From an uncultured Alphaproteobacteria bacterium (GTDB lineage: Bacteria > Pseudomonadota > Alphaproteobacteria > HIMB59): 64,000 bases of DNA. The translations under genes and the position numbers were made by a program. The notes beneath the pieces are model-generated. The model saw only the letters and a program-made list of their open reading frames with translations, was not told where the DNA came from and searched no databases. Below are positions 1 to 12,567 of the stretch, piece by piece. Location: assembly GCA_902611415.1 (NCBI GenBank), contig CACLZM010000002.1, positions 1 to 64,000 of the forward strand, in the 5' to 3' direction. Each line of letters opens with the position of its first letter. The stretch's first letter is position 1.

Positions 1-347
1 AACAAGCTTTACTTGATCAAAGTTTAATTGTGGGTATGGGAAACATATACGCTAATGAAGCTCTTTTTCATTCAAAGTTAAATCCTCAAAGGCTAACTTA
101 CACTCTTAAAAAAGCAGAAATATCTCAATTATTAAGCTCTTGTAAATTTGTATTGAAGCTATCTTTAAAAAATGGTGGCTCTTCAATAAATGATTATAAA
201 TCCCCAGATGGAACCCTCGGAAGTTTTCAGAGTTTGTTTAAGGTCTATCAAAAGAAACATGTTATATACAAAAAAAAGACTTATAAAATAAAAAAAATCA
301 TCCAAAATGGGCGTTCGACTTTTTTTTCGCCTGCTTTACAAAAATAA
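1..347 (+). CDS. mutM: Formamidopyrimidine-DNA glycosylase (C-terminal part), zincless-finger form
   Basis: Only the C-terminal part lies in the window; the frame is already open at base 3. Fpg/MutM removes 8-oxoguanine and related oxidised purines in base-excision repair. GMGNIYANEALF in the helix-two-turn-helix region and the late GRSTFF, which carries the DNA-binding arginine, identify the family. Odd: the four zinc-finger cysteines are all gone. Where the family has C-x2-C this protein reads IYKKK, and where it has a second C-x2-C it reads FSPALQ. Loss of zinc with a kept fold is known from NEIL1 and plant FPG. The N-terminal catalytic proline is outside the window. rpsT starts 59 bases downstream. 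The family call is firm; activity without zinc is inference. Confidence 0.9.
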   Translation, partial: QALLDQSLIVGMGNIYANEALFHSKLNPQRLTYTLKKAEISQLLSSCKFVLKLSLKNGGSSINDYKSPDGTLGSFQSLFKVYQKKHVIYKKKTYKIKKIIQNGRSTFFSPALQK

Positions 348-352
348 AAAAA

Positions 353-361
353 TGTGTATAA
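353..361 (-). promoter_or_regulatory. DnaA-box match upstream of rpsT
   Basis: The minus strand reads TTATACACA, a full match to the DnaA-box consensus TTATNCACA. It sits in the 59-base gap between mutM and rpsT, about 420 bases before dnaA. The following 40 bases are rich in TTAAT/TAATAA. It could be part of an origin or a dnaA-autoregulatory site. A single nine-base match in AT-rich DNA can also arise by chance. Confidence 0.35.
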
Positions 362-406
362 GTTATTAACGCTTTTAGACGAATAACCTGTTAATAATAA
401 TTTTAT

Positions 407-673
407 ATGCCACAACATAAATCAGCAAAAAAAAGACTTCGACAGTCCGATAGAAAAAAAACAATTAACAAAGCTGTAAAATCAAATGTTTCAACTCAGC
501 TAAAGGCAATTGATAAACTCATTAAAGATAAAAAGGTAGAGGAATCAATGGCGAAACTAAAAGTAGTCATGTCTGTATTGCATAAATCTACTAAAAAGAA
601 AATCATGCACCTCAATAAGGCATCTAGAACCATCTCAAAACTACAAAAAGACATAACCGCAATTTCAAAATAA
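407..673 (+). CDS. rpsT: 30S ribosomal protein S20
   Basis: Small basic protein of 88 residues that binds 16S rRNA early in 30S assembly. The start MPQHKSAKKRLRQSDRKK and the later MHLNKASRTISKL match S20; the usual N-terminus is M-A-N-x-x-S-A-x-K-R. The length is normal. It is transcribed alone between mutM and dnaA, an arrangement common in alphaproteobacteria. Behind it lies an almost pure A/T stretch with runs of T at about 672-735. This may end transcription or serve as easily melted DNA before dnaA. Confidence 0.95.
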   Translation: MPQHKSAKKRLRQSDRKKTINKAVKSNVSTQLKAIDKLIKDKKVEESMAKLKVVMSVLHKSTKKKIMHLNKASRTISKLQKDITAISK

Positions 674-780
674 TTTTTTTTTTCAAGCAATTTTTTTTAA
701 AAAAAACATTTTTTTTTATTCTTCTTTTTTAACTTTTCATGCTTAAATAGCACATCTTTTTAGAGGAAGGAATTAAGTTA

Positions 781-2148
781 GTGGAAGACGAAAAGCATCA
801 AGGTGGCATAGATGTATCTTGGTCTAAGATCACATCTGAATTAAAAAAATCACTTGATAAAGATAGCTTCCAAAACTGGATTAAACCAATATATTTCGAG
901 TCACATATTGATACTTCTCTTACACTTTCAGTCCCAACAAGATTTCTTCGTGATTGGATAATTAAAAATTATGCTTCTGTTATTAAAAAAGCATATATGG
1001 ATCAAGGCCACAGTATCGATAAATTAGCTATACTCGTCAAAGAGAATAATGATCGTATTATTCCTGGCACTGAAGTCATTTATGAAGACAAAGATGATGA
1101 TGAAGACACATATTATGATGATATTTCTGCACCATTAGACCCAAAATTTACATTTGATAATTTTATTGTAGGTAAACCCAACGAGTTAGCATACGCCGCA
1201 GCACAACGTGTGGCACAATCAGAAGTTGTAAGCTTTAATCCATTATTTTTGTATGGAGGTGTTGGATTAGGAAAAACACATTTAATGCATGCAGTTGCCT
1301 GGAATATAAAAAAAAGAAATCCAAAAAAAAATGTTGTCTATTTAACAGCTGAAAAATTTATGTATCAGTTTATTAAAGCCTTAAGATTTAAAAATATCAT
1401 GAGTTTTAAAGAGCAATTTAGATCAGTAGATGTTCTAATGATTGATGATGTGCAATTTATTATTGGTAAAGATAACACACAGGAAGAATTTTTTCATACG
1501 TTTAATACTTTAATTGACAAAAAAAGACAAATAATTATTTCAGCTGATAAATCCCCCGCTGATCTTGATGGATTAGAGGACAGATTAAAGTCAAGATTAG
1601 GCTGGGGTTTAGTAGCGGATATACATCCCTTAACTTATGAATTGCGATTAGGTATCCTACAGGCTAAAGCTGAACAAAAATCTCTAAATCTAAAACAAGA
1701 AGTAATGGAATTTTTAGCAAATAAAATTACTAATAATGTAAGAGAAATGGAAGGCGCCTTGAATAGATTAGCAGTTCATACTTCAATTCAGGACTCAGAA
1801 ATATCTGTTGACCTCGTAAAAGATGTTTTAAAAGATTTACTGAGGACAAATTCAAGAAAAATTACAATTGATGAAATACAAAAGAAAGTTGTTGAGCATT
1901 ACAATATAAAACTTTCAGATATGCATTCACCGAGAAGATCAAGGTCTGTGGCGCGTCCAAGACAAGTTGCAATGTATTTAGCAAAGTCAATCACAACAAG
2001 ATCTTTACCTGAAATTGGTAGAAAATTTGGTGGAAGAGATCATACCACTGTTATTCACGCTATTAAAACAATCGAAGAAATCATGGTAAATGATCCTAAT
2101 TTAGCAGAAGATATTGAACTCTTGACTAGAATATTGCAAACTTCTTAA
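781..2148 (+). CDS. dnaA: Chromosomal replication initiator protein DnaA
   Basis: AAA+ ATPase of 455 residues that binds DnaA boxes and opens the origin. Domain I starts with WSKITSELKKSL. Walker A GGVGLGKTHL is near residue 159, Walker B VLMIDDVQF near 218, and the domain IV DNA-binding signature GGRDHTTVIHA near 417. The acidic linker (DKDDDEDTYYDD) corresponds to domain II. The start is GTG at 781, supported by the strong GAGGAAGGA ribosome-binding site about ten bases upstream. It is followed with no gap by dnaN, forming a dnaA-dnaN-recF-gyrB run. Confidence 0.98.
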   Translation: MEDEKHQGGIDVSWSKITSELKKSLDKDSFQNWIKPIYFESHIDTSLTLSVPTRFLRDWIIKNYASVIKKAYMDQGHSIDKLAILVKENNDRIIPGTEVIYEDKDDDEDTYYDDISAPLDPKFTFDNFIVGKPNELAYAAAQRVAQSEVVSFNPLFLYGGVGLGKTHLMHAVAWNIKKRNPKKNVVYLTAEKFMYQFIKALRFKNIMSFKEQFRSVDVLMIDDVQFIIGKDNTQEEFFHTFNTLIDKKRQIIISADKSPADLDGLEDRLKSRLGWGLVADIHPLTYELRLGILQAKAEQKSLNLKQEVMEFLANKITNNVREMEGALNRLAVHTSIQDSEISVDLVKDVLKDLLRTNSRKITIDEIQKKVVEHYNIKLSDMHSPRRSRSVARPRQVAMYLAKSITTRSLPEIGRKFGGRDHTTVIHAIKTIEEIMVNDPNLAEDIELLTRILQTS

Positions 2149-3258
2149 ATGGATTTCAGAGTAAGTCGAGAGGCTTTTTTAAGAGTCTTAACTCACGTTA
2201 GCTCAATTGTTGATAGTAGATCTACAATTCCAATTCTGTCTAATATTTATATAAAATGTGATAATAATCAAATAGAAATTAGATCAACAGATATGGATAT
2301 TTCTATCAGAGAATTTGTATCAACCGACTCTTCAAAAAGTGGAGAAGCAACAGTAAATTCAAGAATTTTAACTGATATAATTCGTAAGACAAAAAAAAAC
2401 TCTATTGTAAAATGTAAATTAGAGGGAAATAGATTGATCATAAATTCTGATAACTCAGTATTTGAGTTAAATGCATTAACCGCAGATGAATTCCCAAAAT
2501 TTGTTCCTTTAGAACAAACAAACTCATTCGAACTAACAATCTCTCAGATTAAAAGGCTTTTTCATAAAACTAAATTTGCTATCTCTGCTGAAGAGACTAG
2601 ATACTACCTAAATGGTATTTACTTCCATACTGTTTCTAACGGACCAAAGTCAACTTTAAGGTGCGTCGCTACCGACGGCCACAGACTTGCAAAAACAGAG
2701 CTAGATTTAACAAATAGCATAAATATACCGGGAATTATACTCCCAAGAAAACTTATTCTTCAATTAGACCGCATTTTAGGTGATTTTGAGGGTAAGGTTA
2801 GAATTACATGTTCTGATACTCAAGTGAGTCTAGAAGCAGATAATTTTATTATAATAAGCAAACTAATAGATGGAACATTTCCAGATTATGAAAAAGTTAT
2901 ACCTGTATCCAATGACAAATTATTACAAGTTGAGGCGGAGCCTTTTTTTAATGCAATTGATAGGGTCTCAACTGTTAATCAAGATAAAACACCAACAGTT
3001 AAGTTACAATTTGAAAATAATAGTATTAAGATAATGGCCACGAGCACTGACAGTAATAAAGGCGATGAAGAGGTCGCAGCAAATTACGCTGCCGATGGTC
3101 TTGAAATACTTTTTAATTCAAAATATGTATTGGATTTACAAGATGTTGTCGAAGGAGATACTTTGATTTTAGAGTTACTAAATCAATCATCACCAGTAAT
3201 AGTAAAGGACCCTAAAGATACAACAAGTTTATTTATTTTAATGCCTATGAGAGTTTAA
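2149..3258 (+). CDS. dnaN: DNA polymerase III beta subunit (sliding clamp)
   Basis: 369-residue ring-forming clamp that tethers DNA polymerase III to DNA. The start MDFRVSREAFLRVLTHV, the motif RCVATDGHRLAKTE and the end FILMPMRV are typical of bacterial beta clamps, and the length is the usual one. Its ATG follows the dnaA stop codon directly, so translation is probably coupled. recF follows, again with no gap. Confidence 0.98.
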   Translation: MDFRVSREAFLRVLTHVSSIVDSRSTIPILSNIYIKCDNNQIEIRSTDMDISIREFVSTDSSKSGEATVNSRILTDIIRKTKKNSIVKCKLEGNRLIINSDNSVFELNALTADEFPKFVPLEQTNSFELTISQIKRLFHKTKFAISAEETRYYLNGIYFHTVSNGPKSTLRCVATDGHRLAKTELDLTNSINIPGIILPRKLILQLDRILGDFEGKVRITCSDTQVSLEADNFIIISKLIDGTFPDYEKVIPVSNDKLLQVEAEPFFNAIDRVSTVNQDKTPTVKLQFENNSIKIMATSTDSNKGDEEVAANYAADGLEILFNSKYVLDLQDVVEGDTLILELLNQSSPVIVKDPKDTTSLFILMPMRV

Positions 3259-6794
<3,536 letters not shown>

Positions 6795-8039
6795 TTGAAT
6801 AATCAAAAAAACTTTCTTTTTGTTAATTCTTCAGATTTTTTAATTATACGTGCAATTGCTTTTGGAGGTCAGGCCGCCACTTTATTTATAACACAGTATT
6901 TTTTCGAAATTTCTAAGACAGTAGCAATGAGCTCTTGGATAATAGCTTTTATCTTAATGGCTAGTATTCTCTTAGGATTTTATTTAAATAAAGGAGATAA
7001 AATTATTTCTGAAAAACAAGTCTTCTTATTTTTATGTTTTGATATTGTTCAAATTTCAAGTTTGATTGCTTTAAATGGTGGACACACTAATCCTTTTATA
7101 TTTATTATATTAGCTCCTATTGCTATTGCAGCATCATATCTCACGATAGAAAGAATAATAATTATCTTAAGTTTAGCATTAGTTTGTTTTGCTTTGATAT
7201 TTAACTTTTATATTAATCTTCCTTTGTCTGTGCATCCTAATATTAATTTTACATACAGCCTGGCTATTATGATTTCTTTATTCATAAGTAGTATTTTTTT
7301 AGTCTTTTATCTTTACTACTTTTCATTAAATTACAAAAGTACCCAAAAAGCATATGAGTTAGCTAGTAAACAACTTCAAAATGAAAAAGAGCTTTTAAAA
7401 GTTGGAGGTTTAGCAGCTGCAGCTGTTCATGAATTAGGCACACCACTTAATACCATAAATTTAATTGTTGATGATTTAAAAAAAGATCAAAAATTAAAAG
7501 ATGATTATGGGAAAGATATTAAAACTCTATTATTAGAGTTAGACAGATGTAAGGAAATACTAAAAGAGCTCTCAACAAACCCAGAGTCAAAAGAACTCTC
7601 TTCTGAAATTACAAATATGTCATTAGATGCTTATGTGCAATCTTTATGTGATCAATTTTCAAATAACTATCGAGCTGTGAAATTAGATTATAGATCTGAT
7701 GAAAATTCTAAAAATATCAACATTAAAATCACACCCGAACTGAACATAGCGATGAATAATATTATAAAAAATGCCATAAGCTTCGCTTATAGACAAATAT
7801 TAGTAATCACAGAGACATCGAAAAATTCTTATTCAATTAAAATCAGAGATGATGGTCCCGGTTTTGATAAGAAGTTTATAGCTAATTTTGGAAAACCATT
7901 CTATTCTAGCAGACCTGAAAAAGGGGTAAATATGGGCCTTGGCCTATTCATAACAAAACAAATGATTGAAAATCTAAATGGTGAAATATTAGTACAAAGT
8001 AATGATGGAGCAGAAGTAACTTTAACATGGCGGATTTAG
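6795..8039 (+). CDS. regB: RegB/PrrB-type redox sensor histidine kinase
   Basis: Membrane histidine kinase of 414 residues, partner of RegA, in the global redox regulatory system of alphaproteobacteria. The N-terminal 180 residues hold about six hydrophobic segments with the RegB ubiquinone-binding heptapeptide GGHTNPF at 95-101. The H-box AVHELGTPLNTI puts the phospho-accepting histidine at 212. A cysteine at 252, in LDRCKEILKEL, matches the redox-active cysteine of RegB. The ATPase region has RDDGPGFD and GLGLFITK. The TTG start follows the gyrB stop with no gap. The last 13 bases overlap regA. Confidence 0.92.
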   Translation: MNNQKNFLFVNSSDFLIIRAIAFGGQAATLFITQYFFEISKTVAMSSWIIAFILMASILLGFYLNKGDKIISEKQVFLFLCFDIVQISSLIALNGGHTNPFIFIILAPIAIAASYLTIERIIIILSLALVCFALIFNFYINLPLSVHPNINFTYSLAIMISLFISSIFLVFYLYYFSLNYKSTQKAYELASKQLQNEKELLKVGGLAAAAVHELGTPLNTINLIVDDLKKDQKLKDDYGKDIKTLLLELDRCKEILKELSTNPESKELSSEITNMSLDAYVQSLCDQFSNNYRAVKLDYRSDENSKNINIKITPELNIAMNNIIKNAISFAYRQILVITETSKNSYSIKIRDDGPGFDKKFIANFGKPFYSSRPEKGVNMGLGLFITKQMIENLNGEILVQSNDGAEVTLTWRI

Positions 8040-8587
8040 AGCAAAATACATTAGTCAAAGACAAAACACTTTTCATTATCGAGGATGATAAACCCTTTCG
8101 TGAGCGTTTGACCACCTCATTTCAACGTAAAGATTTCACAGTAACAGCAGCAGCTTCAAAAAAAGAGGCTTTAGATGTTTTAGCAGGAAATAATTTCAAT
8201 TATGCCATAGTTGATCTTCGTTTAGGAGATGGTTCAGGACTCGATGTTATTAAGGTGATCAAGGAGCAAAATCCAGAATGTAGAACAGTAATGTTGACAA
8301 GTTATGGCAATATAGCTACAGCTGTATCCTCCGTCAAATTAGGCGCTGATGATTACTTAACCAAACCTGCAAACATAGATGATATTGAAAAATCGTTAAT
8401 GTCTGCTACAGCTACATCCTTGCCCCCACCACCTGAGAACCCAATGTCTGCTGATAGAATAAGATGGGAACACATTCAAAGAGTTTTTACACAGTGTAAT
8501 CGTAACGTTTCTGAAACTGCTAGAAGATTAAAAATGCACAGAAGAACTCTTCAAAGAATTTTAAATAAGCACGCTCCTAAAGAATAG
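8027..8587 (+). CDS. regA: RegA/PrrA-type response regulator
   Basis: DNA-binding response regulator of 186 residues. The receiver domain has the acidic pair IIEDD near the start, phospho-acceptor Asp63 in AIVDLRLGDGSG, and the lysine in YLTKPA. A short proline-rich linker (LPPPPENP) leads to a Fis-like helix-turn-helix, NVSETARRLKMHRRTLQRIL, nearly the canonical RegA helix. It overlaps regB by 13 bases, so the pair is translationally coupled. In known bacteria RegA controls respiration, carbon and redox genes; the targets here are not visible. Confidence 0.94.
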   Translation: MADLEQNTLVKDKTLFIIEDDKPFRERLTTSFQRKDFTVTAAASKKEALDVLAGNNFNYAIVDLRLGDGSGLDVIKVIKEQNPECRTVMLTSYGNIATAVSSVKLGADDYLTKPANIDDIEKSLMSATATSLPPPPENPMSADRIRWEHIQRVFTQCNRNVSETARRLKMHRRTLQRILNKHAPKE

Positions 8588-8619
8588 AAACTCACTACTT
8601 TCTTTGTTATTCTGCTTAA

Positions 8620-11298
8620 ATGTCTAAGCCAAGACTAATACTTGTTGATGGTTCCGGATATATTTTCCGAGCTTATTACGCCTTACCCCCAATGAATAAT
8701 TCTAAGGGCATCCCCACAAATGCAGTTTATGGGTTTTGCAATATGATGCTTAGACTTATTGAAGAGCATCCAAATGACAAAATACTAATCATTCTTGATG
8801 CAGGAAGAAATACTTTTCGAAACACTTTATTTCCTGAATACAAAGCAAATCGTGGCGAGGCACCAGAAGATTTGATTCCTCAATTTAGTATTATTCGTGA
8901 AGCTATTGATGCGTTTGGTTTAGATGTTATTGAAAAAAAAGACTTTGAGGCCGATGATGTTATAGCAAGTTACGTTAAATATGGTGAAGACAATAAGATA
9001 CCCACCACAGTATTTAGTTCAGACAAAGACCTTTTTCAACTGTTATCAGCTAATAATCGCATCATGGATCCAATGAAAAATATTGAAATTGATGAAGTAA
9101 AGGTAATGGAAAAATTTGGTGTTGGCCCTGACAAGATTACAGATGTACAAGCTTTAATTGGCGATAGTGTTGATAATATTCCTGGCGTCCCTGGCATCGG
9201 ACCAAAAACAGCCTCTAAATTAATTAATGAATTTGGTTCTTTTGAGGGCCTTCTGGCAAATAAAGAGAAAATATCAAATGAAAGAATTAAAAATCTGATA
9301 CATGATCATGAGGAAAAAGCAAAAATAAGCCACCAACTAGTAATTTTAAAAAATGATCTTGAACTACCTATAACAATCGAAAAGTTAAAAGATTTTGAAG
9401 ACTCACCTAAACTTAATGACTTTTTCAAAAAATATGAATTTAAATCATTAATTAGAAATAGCGCTCATGAAACAAAACCGCATGCGGCCAAAAAAAACTT
9501 AGAATTTAAATCACTTATTAAGACAAAAGATATAATCGAATATCTAAAGTCTCTTCAATCTGAAAAAACTTTAGCGATAGATTTAGAGACAGATAGTTTA
9601 GACGTCAATGAAGCGAATATCATTGGCATTTCATTATCTAATGCACAGCAAGCTTATTACCTACCTTTTAAATCACCTGAAAATGAAATATCTGAGACAG
9701 ATCAAAAAAAAATATTAAAAGAGCTGAATTTATTATGTGAAGATCCTTCAATTTTAAAGATTTTTCATAATGCTAAATACGATAGTGTTATTTTAAAACG
9801 CTTTAATGTAAATACTATTTCTTTTCAAGATACCTTATTAATGTCTTTTTTTGTCAATAACGGTTTAACAAAACATAATCTTGAGGATTTGTATTATTAT
9901 TATTTTGGAGAAGAAAAAGAAAAATTTAAAGATGTCATCAAAAATGAGTCTAAAAGAAATTATAAAGATTTTTCTGAAGTGCCTTTACAGTCTGCAACAA
10001 ATTACGCTGCTCATGATGCTTATGCCACTTATAAATTATATGAGACATTACACGATCAAATATTAGATGCCCCAGATAGTTATATATATTTTGATATCGA
10101 TAAAAAATTAAGCTTAGTCCTTCAACAAGTTGAAAACAATGGTTGTAAGATTGATCTTAAATTTTTAACAAAACTGGAAAAAGATCTAAATAAAGAAATT
10201 GAAAAAATTGAACAGAAAATTTTCAAAATCGCAGGTGAGGAGTTCAATATTGGTTCGCCAAAGCAACTTACCGAAATCTTCAAGAAACTTGATGTGAAGG
10301 TAACAAAAAAAACAAAAGCAGGAGATTTTCAAACTAATGTAAAAGTCTTAGAACAATTAGAAACTGAGGGAGTAGAGATTGCCTCACATATTCTACAATG
10401 GCGTCAATACTCCAAGCTCGTGTCGACCTATACATCTTCTTTAGCTGAACATGCTGATAATAACGATCGAGTTCATAGCACATTTAATATTGCAGCTACT
10501 ATTACGGGCAGATTAAGTTCATCTGAACCTAATTTACAAAATATCCCTATTAGAACTGAGATCGGAAAGAAAATTAGAACAGCATTTATTGCAGAAAAAG
10601 ATCATGAGTTATATAGCTTCGATTACTCCCAAATCGAGCTTCGTGTGCTTTGTGAAGCGTGTGAAGACCCTAATTTATTAAAAGCTTTCCAAGAGGATCA
10701 AGATATTCATCAAAGTACAGGCCAATTAGTTTTTAACAAAAAAACAATTAATGCTAATGATCGAAGAATGGCCAAGATTATTAATTTTGGAATAATCTAT
10801 GGAATTAGCCAATATGGTTTAGCTAAACAGTTAGGTGTTAGCAATGCTGAAGCAAAGCTTTTTATAGATAACTATTTTAAAAAATTTCCAAACATTAGTG
10901 ACTTTATGAAATCAACTACCGATAAAGCAAAAAAACTAGGCTACGTTGAAAACCTTTTTGGAAGAAAATCTCACATTAAAGACATCAATGCTAAAAATTT
11001 TATGCTCCGATCTTTTGCAGAAAGACAAGCTATCAATGCGCCTATTCAAGGCACAGCATCTGAGTTAATTAAAATTGCAATGTTGGATATTCATAGCTAT
11101 TTAGAGAAAAATAAATGTAAATCTAAAATGACATCACAAGTCCATGATGAGCTTTTATTTGAAATTCATAAAAAAGAAAAAGATATTATTCCACAAATAA
11201 CTAAGTTGATGGAAACATCACATCAAAAATACAAATCTTTTAAAACTCCTATAAAAGTCGACTTCGGTGGTGGCTTGAACTGGGGATTAGCTCACTAG
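8620..11298 (+). CDS. polA: DNA polymerase I
   Basis: 892-residue repair and Okazaki-fragment polymerase with all three domains. The 5' nuclease opens with LILVDGSGYIFRAYYALPP and has IGDSVDNIPGVPGIGPKTA. The 3'-5' exonuclease keeps its metal ligands: DLETDSLD, NAKYDS and YAAHDAYATYKL. The polymerase shows DYSQIELRVL (motif A), RRMAKIINFGIIYG (finger helix) and QVHDELLFE (motif C). The ATG is 32 bases after regA. It converges on the glutaredoxin gene with only six bases between the two stop codons. Confidence 0.97.
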   Translation: MSKPRLILVDGSGYIFRAYYALPPMNNSKGIPTNAVYGFCNMMLRLIEEHPNDKILIILDAGRNTFRNTLFPEYKANRGEAPEDLIPQFSIIREAIDAFGLDVIEKKDFEADDVIASYVKYGEDNKIPTTVFSSDKDLFQLLSANNRIMDPMKNIEIDEVKVMEKFGVGPDKITDVQALIGDSVDNIPGVPGIGPKTASKLINEFGSFEGLLANKEKISNERIKNLIHDHEEKAKISHQLVILKNDLELPITIEKLKDFEDSPKLNDFFKKYEFKSLIRNSAHETKPHAAKKNLEFKSLIKTKDIIEYLKSLQSEKTLAIDLETDSLDVNEANIIGISLSNAQQAYYLPFKSPENEISETDQKKILKELNLLCEDPSILKIFHNAKYDSVILKRFNVNTISFQDTLLMSFFVNNGLTKHNLEDLYYYYFGEEKEKFKDVIKNESKRNYKDFSEVPLQSATNYAAHDAYATYKLYETLHDQILDAPDSYIYFDIDKKLSLVLQQVENNGCKIDLKFLTKLEKDLNKEIEKIEQKIFKIAGEEFNIGSPKQLTEIFKKLDVKVTKKTKAGDFQTNVKVLEQLETEGVEIASHILQWRQYSKLVSTYTSSLAEHADNNDRVHSTFNIAATITGRLSSSEPNLQNIPIRTEIGKKIRTAFIAEKDHELYSFDYSQIELRVLCEACEDPNLLKAFQEDQDIHQSTGQLVFNKKTINANDRRMAKIINFGIIYGISQYGLAKQLGVSNAEAKLFIDNYFKKFPNISDFMKSTTDKAKKLGYVENLFGRKSHIKDINAKNFMLRSFAERQAINAPIQGTASELIKIAMLDIHSYLEKNKCKSKMTSQVHDELLFEIHKKEKDIIPQITKLMETSHQKYKSFKTPIKVDFGGGLNWGLAH

Positions 11299-11304
11299 TT
11301 AAAA

Positions 11305-11544
11305 CTAAAAATCATCATCAGGTTTATTAAATGCCATCCAACGTTCTAGCTCATGGTAGCCACCAATTTTTTCACCATTAATTATTATTTGGGGAAATGT
11401 TTTGGCAGTTGGAAATATTTCAAAAAACTGATCACGGCTGTAATCCTCATCAAGCATTAATACTTGGGGGTTATGAGAGGATAAAACTGCCTTGGCTTTA
11501 GTGCAAAAAATACAGTTGTCTTTACTATAAATTTTGACTTCCAC
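11305..11544 (-). CDS. Glutaredoxin of the nrd operon
   Basis: 79-residue glutaredoxin. The redox motif CIFC is at residues 11-14, TFPQIIINGEKIGGYHEL carries the cis-proline and glutathione-binding glycines, and the length is minimal. It begins immediately after the nrdB stop with no gap, so it is the third gene of a nrdA-nrdB-grx operon. It most likely supplies electrons to the ribonucleotide reductase, the job done by NrdH or Grx1 elsewhere. The end PDDDF is acidic. It could also serve as a general glutaredoxin. Confidence 0.88.
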   Translation of the reverse strand: MEVKIYSKDNCIFCTKAKAVLSSHNPQVLMLDEDYSRDQFFEIFPTAKTFPQIIINGEKIGGYHELERWMAFNKPDDDF

Positions 11545-12534
11545 TTAAAAAGACTCGTCAAAAGACAAAGAACGATCTGTTGGACGTTGGTACTCAGATA
11601 CCCTTTTTTCAAAGAAATTAGTCACATTTTGAACATCAAGAGCTCTCATGAAATCAAATGGGTTTTCAGTATTAAATACCCTTTCAAATCCAAAAAGATC
11701 AGCAATTCGATCTGAAACAGCTTCAATATACATACACATCATTTCCTTGTTCATACCAATGAGATCAACAGGAAGTGCGTCAGTAACAAATTCTTTTTCA
11801 AACTCCACTGCTTCTCTGACTATTTCTTCGAACTCAGACTGTGCAACAGGACCAGGGATTAAATCCATCGATTTAATATCTTCATCTGACAAGGTTCCTT
11901 TATTAAACTTTTCACTTAATGTTTTAAACATCAAAGCTGAGAAACTGAAGTGCATTCCTTCATCTCTGGCTATCCAGTCATTTGATAATGCTAAGCCTGG
12001 AAGCAAACCTCTTTTTCTAAAGTAATAGATGGCACAAAAAGATCCGGCAAAAAATAATCCTTCAACTAAACCAAAGGCAATTAAGCGTGTTAATAAATTT
12101 TGATTTCCATTCAGCCATTTTGAAACCCACTGTGCTTTTTTATTAATACAAGGAACGTTTTGAATAGCAGAAAACAGCTTATCTTTTTCTGATGGGTCCT
12201 CTACATAAGCTTCAATTTGTAAACCATACATTTCTGCGTGAATAGACTCGTTCAGCATTTGCATGGTTATAAACAATCGAGACTCAGGAATTAAAATTTC
12301 ATTATAAAATCTGGATGCTAGATTTTCATTTATCATTGCCTCTGAATTTGCAAAAAATGCAAGTACATGTTTAATAAAATGTATCTCTCCTTCTCCTAGT
12401 GTTTTTAAATCTCTTAAATCATCTTGAAGAGATACCTCCTCTGGTGTCCAAAATGCTTGAACGTGTTGCTTGTAACGATCGAAAATTTCTTGGTGTTGAA
12501 TAGGGAAAATTGATTTGCATCCTTTAGATATCAT
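11545..12534 (-). CDS. nrdB: Ribonucleotide reductase small subunit (class I)
   Basis: 329-residue metal/radical subunit of the class I enzyme that makes deoxynucleotides. Metal ligands by alignment with mammalian R2 are Glu96 and His99 (ESIHAEMY), Glu158 (VEGLFFAG), and Glu192 and His195 (RDEGMH). The radical tyrosine is Tyr103. Odd: the first metal ligand, normally Asp in FFAASDG, is Glu65 in FFANSEAM. A glutamate there is otherwise known from the chlamydial Mn/Fe class Ic, which lacks the tyrosine kept here. The tail SLSFDESF would bind NrdA. It lies 33 bases after nrdA. Confidence 0.95.
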   Translation of the reverse strand: MISKGCKSIFPIQHQEIFDRYKQHVQAFWTPEEVSLQDDLRDLKTLGEGEIHFIKHVLAFFANSEAMINENLASRFYNEILIPESRLFITMQMLNESIHAEMYGLQIEAYVEDPSEKDKLFSAIQNVPCINKKAQWVSKWLNGNQNLLTRLIAFGLVEGLFFAGSFCAIYYFRKRGLLPGLALSNDWIARDEGMHFSFSALMFKTLSEKFNKGTLSDEDIKSMDLIPGPVAQSEFEEIVREAVEFEKEFVTDALPVDLIGMNKEMMCMYIEAVSDRIADLFGFERVFNTENPFDFMRALDVQNVTNFFEKRVSEYQRPTDRSLSFDESF

Positions 12535-12567
12535 GACTTGCTCCTTAAATTAAATTGATTGAGAATC

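Noticed and set aside
671-740. Intrinsic terminator after rpsT
   Set aside because: There are T-runs but no GC-containing stem; pure A/T pairing is not convincing.
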